The notes beneath the pieces were generated by a model. The model saw only the letters and a program-made list of their open reading frames with translations, ran no database searches and was not told the origin of the DNA. A stretch of DNA of 64,000 nt, from the NCBI GenBank assembly GCA_913057895.1, contig CAJXOH010000001.1, positions 1-64,000 on the forward strand. The letters are read 5' to 3'. The position numbers were made by a program, and so were the translations under genes. This document shows, in pieces, positions 18,313 through 26,182 of this stretch. The first letter of the stretch is position 1, and every line of letters starts with the position of its first letter. The stretch is from an uncultured Bacteroidota bacterium. Its GTDB lineage: Bacteria > Bacteroidota > Rhodothermia > Balneolales > Balneolaceae.

Positions 18313-18888
18313 ATGATACCAGAAAGCGCAAATGAAATGACGATCATGGGGTTAACCACTACCCCAGGTACATCAGGTGCATATGCCCTGGTATTGACTG
18401 AAAAATCGGGTTCTAGACGTTTACCAATCGTCATTGGTGGATTTGAAGCGCAGGCAATTGCGTTAGAGTTGGAATCGATTCGTCCCCCTCGTCCCATGAC
18501 TCATGATTTAATGAAAGAAATGCTAGAGCGAACAGATGCAGCTGTCCATTCTATTTACATCCATACGCTAGAAGAGGGGACGTTTTTTGCACAAATCTTT
18601 GTCGAAAACGATAAAGGAACCCTAGAGCTGGATGCTCGACCAAGTGATGCGATAGCGATTGCTATACGATTTGAGGCGCCTATCTACGTGGCCAAAGAGG
18701 TGCTCGATGAAGCGGGACTTTACTCTGATGATGAGCCTTCAGGGGGATCCGCGAAGCAGCCATCCCCGAAAGAGAGCCCAAAAACTAAGCTTGAAACCCT
18801 TGAAGAGGAGCTTCAGATGGCGATTGACACCGAGAATTACGAAAAAGCAGCCAAGCTTAGGGATCAAATTCAATCGTTGAAAGGGTAA
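18313..18888 (+). CDS. Bifunctional nuclease family protein (DUF151) with C-terminal UVR motif
   Basis: The DUF151/BFN domain covers residues 1-135, with LPIVIGGFEAQAIALELE and RPSDAIAIAIRFEAPIYVAKEVL as hallmarks. Plant relatives have RNase and DNase activity; bacterial roles are poorly defined. Residues ~158-190 form a UVR coiled motif (LEEELQMAIDTENYEKAAKLRDQI) of the kind that binds UvrA/UvrB-like or Clp partners. BFN plus UVR is a known arrangement. The linker is Ser/Pro/Lys-rich. The gene is followed three bases later by the GTG of the BshC fusion and is divergent from UDG-dnaB. Confidence 0.88.
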   Translation: MIPESANEMTIMGLTTTPGTSGAYALVLTEKSGSRRLPIVIGGFEAQAIALELESIRPPRPMTHDLMKEMLERTDAAVHSIYIHTLEEGTFFAQIFVENDKGTLELDARPSDAIAIAIRFEAPIYVAKEVLDEAGLYSDDEPSGGSAKQPSPKESPKTKLETLEEELQMAIDTENYEKAAKLRDQIQSLKG

Positions 18889-18891
18889 TTC

Positions 18892-21141
18892 GTGAAGGTT
18901 TCTAAGCATCCGTATTCGTCTCTTGGAGCCTCTTCTTGGCACCAACGAGTGGCGCAGGATCCAGCAAGCTTACAGGATCTTCTTCATTATGCAGATTGGA
19001 CAGATGAAACCCAATGGATTCAAGCTGCAGAGGCTGCTCGAAAACAGTTATCGATTTCACGAGACAAGCTTGCTGATGCGTTATTAGATCTTCATAACGC
19101 TTGGAATCCTTCCAAAAAAACACGGTCAAATATTGAAGCATTGCGTGATCCAAAGAGTGTAGTCATGGTGACTGGACAACAATGCAATCTCTTTGGAGGA
19201 CCATCTATGATAGCTCATAAAGCAATGAGCATCATTATACAAGCAAATAAACTTAGAAATATATTAGGGATAGAAGTAGTTCCTGTATTCTGGTTGGCAG
19301 ATGAGGATCATGATCTTGCAGAGGTGCTGGAGGGGCTTGCTTGGAAGGATTCGCTAGATGAAGCAGTTGAGCTTGAACTGTCTTGGCCCAATTTGACACC
19401 TGACCAAGTGATTGCCTCCAATACTATGGCTGGTTCTATCACGTTGCCTCCATCATTGGCAAATGCGCCACATGAATGGTCACTTTCCTCGTCAGTCAAA
19501 GAGACTCTTTTGCATGCATACCAAGAAGGGGATTCATTGCGCGATGGGATGGCTAAATGGTTGAGTTCATTATTTGGCGAGCACGGACTTGTGTTGTTTT
19601 CACGACAACATGCTGTGTTTGCTGAGGCTTCGGCGCCATTATTTTCAAAGGCTGTATTGGATGCAGAATCTATCCAAAAGGCACTCTCAACGAGTACAGA
19701 GGACGTTTTAGCTTCTGGGGGACATCAACAGGCATCTATAGACGGGTCTGTCTTGTTCCATGTTACTGAGGAAGGATCGCGTTATAAGTGGACAATGCAC
19801 AACGACGTATGGACTCATGCAGGGATGAAAACGGGAGAGGGGATAGTTTCAGAGGCTTTATCCTCGCATGTAAAAAGGCATCCTCATGAAATGTCGCCCA
19901 ATGTGTTTATGAGGCTTATTCTACAATCCGCGTTGTTGCCTGTTGTTGGGGCAGCATTAGGACCTGCGGAGCTAGCGTATGCTGGTCAATCAACCGCTTT
20001 ATTTGAATGGGCTGGATTGCGCCAGCCTGTTTGGATGCCTCGATACTCACTTACATTGCTTGATGGAGGAAAGCAAAAGTGGTTACATGAATTAGGCCTT
20101 GAGTGGACGTCATTTCAACGACCTGTTCATGAGCTTCAAAAAGAATGGGTAGAGGCGTCTCAGCCAGAGGACATTGAGGAGTCACTGCGCAAATGGGAGA
20201 TTTCCGTTGATGATCACGCAGGAGAGGTATCAAAGCACGTACAGCAACTTGATGAAACACTGCAGGCCTCTGTGGAGGCATCTAAGACGCGAATGAATAA
20301 AGAAATTGAGCGCGTGAAGGCAAAAATACGTCGATCTTTGAGGCGTCGTGAAGCCCATCAAATGACACGAATTGAGCGTTTAGCCGCTAGGATCATGCCG
20401 GCAGGGGTGTTGCAAGAGCGCGGTATCGCCACGTGGTCTGCCTTGACCCATTTTGGTGATCATCTGTATGATCACCTCATGGATGCGTTGAAAGACCATC
20501 AACCTGATGGACATTTCCTGATTCAATTTGACGGGGTTTCATTTGACGGGGTATCGCAAAATGATCGATCTGTTGCCAAAACGGCGATTCGTGCCAAAGC
20601 TCTCAAAGAACGTCGCCTGCTATCCTCATCAACAATCAAAACAAAGTCTAACGAGTTAAATGAGCACCTAATTCGACTCATTCAACAAGAGAAACCCACC
20701 TCAATTGCGACATTTATCCCACGTGTGGAGGCACATGAACCAGATATTCGCCGCGCCATTGAAACAGCATGGGAAATGGGTATTGATGTCTATGCGCCAT
20801 CTTGGGCACCAGAGGACCCAGATATGGAATTTCTGCCGATTTCATCATGGGAAGAGTTGACGTTGGATTCTCATGGATATCTTCAACCAAATCAGGGTAA
20901 AGTGGCAACAAGGTCCTCCATAGACGTGCTTTGGGTGCCGGCCTTAGCCCTTGATACAAAAGGGGGGCGTATTGGATATGGTAAGGGGTATTTTGATCGA
21001 GCGATTAAGCGAATGAGCTCAAAGACCCAACGTTGGGCACTCTGTTTTTCAGAATGGGTTTATGATGATGCTCTACCTCAAGAGCCACATGATGAAAAAA
21101 TGCATCGAATCATTACAGAAACCCAGATATTCCAACCATGA
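18892..21141 (+). CDS. bshC: Fusion of bacillithiol synthase BshC and 5-formyltetrahydrofolate cyclo-ligase
   Basis: Residues ~1-540 are BshC, the putative cysteine-adding enzyme of bacillithiol synthesis: VMVTGQQCNLFGGPSMIAHKA, VPVFWLADEDHDLAEV and a long coiled segment near 430-500 are typical. From about residue 555 a 5-FTHF cyclo-ligase follows. It shows an N-terminal KTAIRAKAL basic helix, a central LWVPALALDTKGGRIGYGKGYFDR (the GYGxGYxDR folate/ATP loop) and a C-terminal HDEKMHRIITE. BshC alone is ~530 residues and the cyclo-ligase ~190, so 749 residues fits a full fusion. The start is GTG, three bases after the nuclease stop. The gene overlaps tmk by four bases. The junction carries a 15-bp duplication. 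Confidence 0.88.
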   Translation: MKVSKHPYSSLGASSWHQRVAQDPASLQDLLHYADWTDETQWIQAAEAARKQLSISRDKLADALLDLHNAWNPSKKTRSNIEALRDPKSVVMVTGQQCNLFGGPSMIAHKAMSIIIQANKLRNILGIEVVPVFWLADEDHDLAEVLEGLAWKDSLDEAVELELSWPNLTPDQVIASNTMAGSITLPPSLANAPHEWSLSSSVKETLLHAYQEGDSLRDGMAKWLSSLFGEHGLVLFSRQHAVFAEASAPLFSKAVLDAESIQKALSTSTEDVLASGGHQQASIDGSVLFHVTEEGSRYKWTMHNDVWTHAGMKTGEGIVSEALSSHVKRHPHEMSPNVFMRLILQSALLPVVGAALGPAELAYAGQSTALFEWAGLRQPVWMPRYSLTLLDGGKQKWLHELGLEWTSFQRPVHELQKEWVEASQPEDIEESLRKWEISVDDHAGEVSKHVQQLDETLQASVEASKTRMNKEIERVKAKIRRSLRRREAHQMTRIERLAARIMPAGVLQERGIATWSALTHFGDHLYDHLMDALKDHQPDGHFLIQFDGVSFDGVSQNDRSVAKTAIRAKALKERRLLSSSTIKTKSNELNEHLIRLIQQEKPTSIATFIPRVEAHEPDIRRAIETAWEMGIDVYAPSWAPEDPDMEFLPISSWEELTLDSHGYLQPNQGKVATRSSIDVLWVPALALDTKGGRIGYGKGYFDRAIKRMSSKTQRWALCFSEWVYDDALPQEPHDEKMHRIITETQIFQP
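20527..20556 (+). repeat. 15-bp tandem duplication at the BshC / cyclo-ligase junction
   Basis: Two adjacent 15-base units (20527-20541 and 20542-20556) share 13 positions and encode FDGVS twice, at residues 546-555. This is where the BshC domain ends and the cyclo-ligase domain begins, consistent with a flexible linker lengthened by duplication. Confidence 0.8.
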
Positions 21142-21773
21142 GCGCACAAGGATTTCTATTTACGTTTGAGGGAATTGATGGGTGTGGTAAATCCACGCAA
21201 TTGGCACTTCTTCACGAGTATTTAACCTCCATGTCCATTCCTTGTGAAACATTTCGCGAACCAGGAGGGAATGTGGTGTCTGAATCCATCCGAGACCTTT
21301 TGCTCCATACCGATCATCCGATAACCCCAGCCGCTGAGGTATTTTTGTTCAGTGCGGCACGTGCGCAACTCGTCCAACAAGACATTCAGCCTCGCTTAGA
21401 AAAGGGGGTAACGATCTTGCTTGACCGTTTTTTTGATTCAACAACAGCGTACCAAGGGTATGGTCACGGAGTGATGGAGCCAGAATCACTTCAAACCTTG
21501 CATCCTATCGCAACAGGGGGATTACTGCCCCATCGGACCTATATTTTTGATATTCCTGTTGAAAAAGCTAGAAATCGTACCCAACAACTCACAAAAGACC
21601 GCATAGAGAAGCAATCTGAAGCATATTTTGAACGTGTTGCAGAGGGGTATCGTCACATTGCCACGACCTCAAGTCGATATATGGTCATTGACGCAACACG
21701 CTCTATTGGGGACATTCATGAGATTATCCGAGGGGATGTGGACGCATGGATTCACTCAAACAAGGCGCAATAA
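21138..21773 (+). CDS. tmk: Thymidylate kinase
   Basis: It phosphorylates dTMP to dTDP. The P-loop FEGIDGCGKST is at residues 10-20, FREPGG is the DR-type substrate loop, LLDRFFDSTTAYQGYG gives the DR(Y/F) motif, and RIEKQSEAYFERVAEGY matches the LID and following helix. The 211-residue length is normal. It overlaps the BshC fusion by ATGA and ends the nuclease-bshC-tmk operon. No terminator hairpin is evident after it. Confidence 0.97.
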   Translation: MSAQGFLFTFEGIDGCGKSTQLALLHEYLTSMSIPCETFREPGGNVVSESIRDLLLHTDHPITPAAEVFLFSAARAQLVQQDIQPRLEKGVTILLDRFFDSTTAYQGYGHGVMEPESLQTLHPIATGGLLPHRTYIFDIPVEKARNRTQQLTKDRIEKQSEAYFERVAEGYRHIATTSSRYMVIDATRSIGDIHEIIRGDVDAWIHSNKAQ

Positions 21774-21960
21774 GTGAGTCTGGGGCGGAGCTATGCACTT
21801 TTTCGCACTACATAGATTGAGTTTAAGTAAGAAATAGCGTACTTTTAATATCTACGGCTAAAACGAATCTTTTCCCGTACTACTGCGCCAGTCGCATGGT
21901 TCGGGGGCATTCAAAAGTCGTCAGTAAGAAACGATTAACTTGTCTTAGCAATCCAATCTC
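21774..21960 (+). promoter_or_regulatory. Promoter-bearing gap before the SRPBCC gene
   Basis: These 187 bases hold no gene that I can support. GTACTTTTA at 21839-21847 matches the recurrent promoter-like string of this window, with a TTGA about 23 bases upstream. That would place a start roughly 105 bases before the coding region and leave a long leader. I find no riboswitch signature in that leader. Confidence 0.4.
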
Positions 21961-22434
21961 ATGGCCCACGATAGAATTGAAGTGAATCTTCCTCTTTCTA
22001 AAGTATACGAACTGCTTTCTCAACCCTTACTCTTCCCTAACTTTTTAGAGCGCTTAGATAGTGTAGAGAAAGTGAATTCACAAACATTCGATTTCTCCAC
22101 AAAGATTGGTGATGAAGAGTACCAATGGACTGCGAATATCATTGATAATCTTCGCAATACCCGTTTTGCATGGATTACAGTTCGCGGGAATTTAAATCAA
22201 ACAGGTACAATTCGTTTCACTCCACTGGATAATGGCGAGCGTACATTGGTCGATTTCTCATTAGACTACCGCACCTTTTATGGTGATGCTGAAGGGGAGT
22301 TGGCTGAATTTATTGAAATGTGTCAAGCCCAGTTGACCAAAGACTTAGAAACGTTCAAGTCAATGGCTGAAGGTGATACGCTCAAAGATATGTCTGAGGC
22401 GGAAGTAACCCCTCAAGATGAAGTTCCTGCATAA
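21961..22434 (+). CDS. SRPBCC (START-like / COQ10-type) domain protein
   Basis: The protein has 157 residues. The N-terminal DRIEVNLPLSKVYELLSQPLLFPNFL and the mid part WTANIIDNLRNTRFAWITVRGNLNQTGTIRFTPLDNGERTLVDF have the beta-strand/helix rhythm of the polyketide cyclase/START superfamily. These form a hydrophobic ligand cavity. The ligand and function are unknown. It is the first gene of the 21961-27523 run and overlaps the AroE/PgeF start by 17 bases, so translation is probably coupled. The C-terminal tail is acidic and probably disordered. Confidence 0.75.
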   Translation: MAHDRIEVNLPLSKVYELLSQPLLFPNFLERLDSVEKVNSQTFDFSTKIGDEEYQWTANIIDNLRNTRFAWITVRGNLNQTGTIRFTPLDNGERTLVDFSLDYRTFYGDAEGELAEFIEMCQAQLTKDLETFKSMAEGDTLKDMSEAEVTPQDEVPA

Positions 22435-24064
22435 AGGAACCTCCCCTCAACACGTACATTTACCCGAGTTTCTCAAGGATCCTCGCGCGTCAAGACCTCA
22501 TGTACTTGTCGTAGGAGAAGATGTGTCTTATTCACGTTCCCCTTCGCTACAACAACCTCATTGGAATGGACTTGAGGGCGAACATGTGCCCTACATCGCG
22601 GTCTCTGTACCAAAGCAAGAAATAGAGTCTTTCAAAGAGTGGCTTAAGACCAGCTCTACCCTTGGGTGTAACATTACGATTCCTTACAAAAAGGAGATGA
22701 TGAGTGTTGCCACGACGTTGAGTTCTGAGGCACAGCGTTTGGGTGTACTGAACACACTAAGACGTGAACCTGATGGACAGCTCTCAGGCCATAACACAGA
22801 TCCAAAGGGTGTAATTTATGCCCTTAGAGAAGTCAAAGAGAGACTTGTGGGTACACATGCTGTTATTTTTGGTGGCGGCGGTGCATCGTCAAGCATCTGT
22901 CTCGCTCTTGAGCAACTTGGCGTTCAGAAGATTTTGGTCGTTCGAAGGGATGTTTCAGTTCCTTGGTCGTTTTCATCTGAGCAATGTGACATCGAACAGC
23001 TTGGCTATGAGGACTGGGTAGAATGGGCCAAGCGCCACCAACCTGGTTTATTTGTGAATGCGACTCCTTTAGGATTAAAGGGCCATTATGAGGGGATTTC
23101 CCCAGTAAAAGAGCACGAGACAAGCGTTCTGCAAGGCGCCATCGGGTTTGATGCAATTTATACTCCTGTAAATACACCCTTTCTTTCTCAAATTCGAGCC
23201 CAAGGTGGAACCCCAATCGGTGGAATGGATATGCTTATCGGTCAGGCAAATGCATCGTTTGAACTGTGGACTGGTACTCCATTTGAAGATGTAACTCGTG
23301 TAGAGCATCGGATGGCACTTCACAGTGACTGGGATATTATTGAGCCTCAATGGAATGGGTTACAATTGCCACACGGAGTGATTGAATCACAATTTTTTAC
23401 ACGAAATACCAGTCTGGATACCCGCGTATGGCTTACAGAGGAGGGGTGGAGCAAAGAAGTCCCATCGGCTTTGAAAGCCCTACATCCAAATGTGGCATGG
23501 TGCGATCAAGTTCACGGCTCTGATCTTTCTAACGTGTCTACGGCTGGGAAAGCGCCACGCTCATGCGACGGACTCTGGACACGAGAGCCTAATCTAACGC
23601 TTGCCATTCGAGTTGCAGATTGTGTAGCCATACTTCTGGCTGATCCACACACAGGTTGGATAGCTGCACTCCATGCTGGTTGGCGGGGTGCTATTGCTGG
23701 TATTCTACCAAATGCACTTGCCATTGCTGTAGAACAAGGAGTAAAGATTGAGAGTCTGCGTGGATGGCTAAGCCCATGCATTGGAGCTGCTAAATTTGAA
23801 GTGGGACCAGAAGTGGCCGCTTCTTTTCCAGCGCAATTTGTTTCAGAGCCCAAGCAAGGGGGTAACCCACATGTCGATTTAAAAGCATTCTTGGTCCATC
23901 AAGCCGTAGAAGCAGGATGTAATGAAGCACAATTAGATTTGGATTGGTCTGCTTGTACTCGCACGGATCCAACTCGATACTGGTCCTATCGAGCAATGGG
24001 TGAAAAGGCGGGCAGAATGATGGCATTGATTCAGACAAGAGAAACGTCTCAAGAGCGACTATGA
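22418..24064 (+). CDS. aroE: Fusion of shikimate dehydrogenase and PgeF/YlmD laccase-domain protein
   Basis: Residues ~25-290 are AroE-like, reducing 3-dehydroshikimate with NADPH: SYSRSPSLQ for substrate, NITIPYKK at 85-92 (catalytic Lys91), NTDPKG at 126-131 (Asp128), the FGGGGASS NADP loop and a final GGMDMLIGQANASFELWTG. From about residue 310 the protein is a PgeF/YlmD (DUF152, multicopper-oxidase-like by name) domain: QVHG with His366, ADCVAILLAD with Cys402, HAGWRG with His419 and SPCIGAAKFEVGPEV. That family acts on purine nucleosides and is linked to peptidoglycan editing. Both halves keep their key residues. The ATG of the next gene overlaps the stop. I know of no standard fusion of this kind. 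Confidence 0.88.
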   Translation: MKFLHKGTSPQHVHLPEFLKDPRASRPHVLVVGEDVSYSRSPSLQQPHWNGLEGEHVPYIAVSVPKQEIESFKEWLKTSSTLGCNITIPYKKEMMSVATTLSSEAQRLGVLNTLRREPDGQLSGHNTDPKGVIYALREVKERLVGTHAVIFGGGGASSSICLALEQLGVQKILVVRRDVSVPWSFSSEQCDIEQLGYEDWVEWAKRHQPGLFVNATPLGLKGHYEGISPVKEHETSVLQGAIGFDAIYTPVNTPFLSQIRAQGGTPIGGMDMLIGQANASFELWTGTPFEDVTRVEHRMALHSDWDIIEPQWNGLQLPHGVIESQFFTRNTSLDTRVWLTEEGWSKEVPSALKALHPNVAWCDQVHGSDLSNVSTAGKAPRSCDGLWTREPNLTLAIRVADCVAILLADPHTGWIAALHAGWRGAIAGILPNALAIAVEQGVKIESLRGWLSPCIGAAKFEVGPEVAASFPAQFVSEPKQGGNPHVDLKAFLVHQAVEAGCNEAQLDLDWSACTRTDPTRYWSYRAMGEKAGRMMALIQTRETSQERL

Positions 24065-24966
24065 GGGTAAGTTATTCACCCGATTATTATGCGCCAATTC
24101 CCCATGAACATGTGTTTCCAATGGGTAAGTTTGAGGGACTGTATCATTGGATGCTGGATCAACCTTGGATGACTCCCAATAGTATCATATGCCCATCGAT
24201 GGCGCGTATGGATCATCTCGAGCTCGTCCACACACCCACATATTTGAATGCAGTTTGGGAGGGTACGCTTACAGATAAAGAAATTCGTCGCATGGGATTA
24301 CCATGGAGTAAAGGGCTCGCAGTACGTTCAAGAACAGCAGTTCAAGGGACGATGAATGCGGCTTTTATGGCTCTGCAAGATGGTATATCTGGAAACTTGG
24401 CGGGAGGGACTCACCACGCAATGCCAGAATGGGGAGAGGGATTTTGTGTATTTAATGATGTTGCTGTTGCTGTGAAGGCGTTACGCAATGCTCAATGGGT
24501 TCGTAAAGTACTAGTATTGGATTGTGATGTGCATCAAGGCAATGGCACAGCAGCATGCTTGGCGGATGAACCTGAGGTGTTTACCTGCTCCATACATGGA
24601 GAAAAAAACTACCCATTTCGAAAGGTTGCCTCCACGCTAGATGTTGGACTTGACGATGGAACCGATGACGAGGAGTATCTCATGGTGTTGGAAGAAACAC
24701 TTGATGAAATCCAGATGCAATGGACGCCAGATCTGGTTTTTTATCTTGCAGGTATAGATGTCTTAGAAACAGATCGGTTTGGTCGATTGTCCTTGACCTT
24801 AGATGGACTCAGAGAGCGAGATCAGATGGTTCTTCGCACCTATGCTGAGCAACAAATTCCCATCGTTGTCTTGCTTTCGGGTGGATATGCACCCACACTT
24901 GCAGAAACTGTTGCGGCCCATGCCGTGGTTTATCAAGCAGCACACGACGTTGAATCCCTATATTAG
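24061..24966 (+). CDS. Histone-deacetylase-family (class IV-like) amidohydrolase
   Basis: The protein has 301 residues of the arginase/deacetylase fold. The N-terminal PHEHVFPMGKFEGLYHWM matches the bacterial HDAC11-like group. GGTHHAMPEWGEGFCVFND holds the active-site His pair; DCDVHQGNGT gives two zinc ligands; AGIDVLETDRFGRLSLT gives the third; SGGYAP holds the transition-state Tyr. It would deacetylate a small molecule or a protein lysine in the cytoplasm; the substrate is unknown. It overlaps the AroE/PgeF stop by four bases and is followed four bases later by dxr, so it is embedded in a biosynthetic operon. Confidence 0.9.
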   Translation: MRVSYSPDYYAPIPHEHVFPMGKFEGLYHWMLDQPWMTPNSIICPSMARMDHLELVHTPTYLNAVWEGTLTDKEIRRMGLPWSKGLAVRSRTAVQGTMNAAFMALQDGISGNLAGGTHHAMPEWGEGFCVFNDVAVAVKALRNAQWVRKVLVLDCDVHQGNGTAACLADEPEVFTCSIHGEKNYPFRKVASTLDVGLDDGTDDEEYLMVLEETLDEIQMQWTPDLVFYLAGIDVLETDRFGRLSLTLDGLRERDQMVLRTYAEQQIPIVVLLSGGYAPTLAETVAAHAVVYQAAHDVESLY

Positions 24967-24970
24967 TGGT

Positions 24971-26170
24971 ATGACTCCTTCGAAGCCAACGCAAACAGCA
25001 CCAAATTCGCAGCCCGAACGTACATTTACTGTGTTAGGTGCTACTGGATCGATTGGAACTCAACTCTTAGAAATCCTTGAGCAATCTCCCTCGCTGGGTC
25101 GAGTTCGTGTGCTTTCCGCCAATCGGCGTGCAGAATGTTTGGCAGAACTTGCAAATACACATAAACCAGAAATCCTTGTTTTATGTGATCCCAGTCAAAA
25201 AGCCATTCTTGAACAAGGCTTAACCTATCAACCCACCATTCTGTACGGGGAGGAAGCACTTGAGGAGTCGTCCATTTATGAATCAGACTTGGTGATCAAT
25301 GCATTGGTTGGATTTTCTGGATTTATGCCCACTGTCCGAGCAATTCGCGCAGGAAAAACTGTTGCGTTGGCGAATAAGGAATCCTTGGTTGTGGGTGGCG
25401 CATGGCTTTCGCACGAGCTCGGCGGTGATTTTTCGCGGATTCTACCCATTGATTCAGAACATTCAGCAATGTGGCAGGCTTTGCAGGGAGAGGCCCGTAA
25501 CGCTATCCAAAAAATAATCATTACTGCGAGTGGCGGTCCATTTCGACAATGGAGTGACTCTCAAATGGAGACCATTACGCCTGGGGACGCCCTGAAACAT
25601 CCCAATTGGAGCATGGGAGCCAAGATCACGATTGACTCCTCGACACTTATGAATAAGGGACTTGAAATGATCGAAGCTCATTGGTTATTTGGTGTGCCCA
25701 TGGATAGGATTGAGCCAGTAGTCCATCCTCAAAGTATCATTCATAGTGTGATAGAGTTTGTCGACGGCTCTTCAAAAGCTCAACTAGGTCCACCTGATAT
25801 GAAAGTCCCAATTTTGTATGCGTTAACGGCCCCTCACAGAGTGCCATACCCAAATCCTACGATTGATTGGCAACAAGCGGCTCAGTGGACCTTTGAACCG
25901 GTTGACCATGATCGTTTTCCAAGTATTGGTCTTGCCATTGCGTCACAGCAAACTGGCGGAATGGCACCTGCTGTACTCAATGCAGCCAATGAAGTGGCAG
26001 TGGCACGCTTCTTGCAAGAGTCACTGTCATACAAGCAAATTGCGCAATGTGTCGAAGCAGCGCTCGATGCAAGTATGAACGAATTCACACAAAGCAATGT
26101 AAACGATGTAGATTCCTACAAAGATGCCGACAATTGGGCTCGTAGGTATGCAAAATCGTGGAAAGCTTAA
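24971..26170 (+). CDS. dxr: 1-deoxy-D-xylulose-5-phosphate reductoisomerase
   Basis: This is the second enzyme of the MEP isoprenoid pathway, an NADPH and divalent-metal enzyme. The N-terminal VLGATGSIGTQLLEIL is the NADPH fold; NKESLVVGG, PIDSEHSAMWQAL, ASGGPFRQWS, HPNWSMGAKITIDSSTLMNKGLEMIEA and HPQSIIHSVIEF are all family signatures. The ATG at 24971 follows the HDAC stop by four bases; the longer frame starting at 24803 would overlap the previous gene and carries no homology. It is 399 residues. It supplies isopentenyl units that could feed the carotenoid/retinal genes at the window end. Confidence 0.97.
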   Translation: MTPSKPTQTAPNSQPERTFTVLGATGSIGTQLLEILEQSPSLGRVRVLSANRRAECLAELANTHKPEILVLCDPSQKAILEQGLTYQPTILYGEEALEESSIYESDLVINALVGFSGFMPTVRAIRAGKTVALANKESLVVGGAWLSHELGGDFSRILPIDSEHSAMWQALQGEARNAIQKIIITASGGPFRQWSDSQMETITPGDALKHPNWSMGAKITIDSSTLMNKGLEMIEAHWLFGVPMDRIEPVVHPQSIIHSVIEFVDGSSKAQLGPPDMKVPILYALTAPHRVPYPNPTIDWQQAAQWTFEPVDHDRFPSIGLAIASQQTGGMAPAVLNAANEVAVARFLQESLSYKQIAQCVEAALDASMNEFTQSNVNDVDSYKDADNWARRYAKSWKA

Positions 26171-26182
26171 TACTTTACCTAC

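Noticed and set aside
24803-24970. N-terminal extension of dxr
   Set aside because: It lies inside the HDAC-family gene in another frame and shows no DXR homology.
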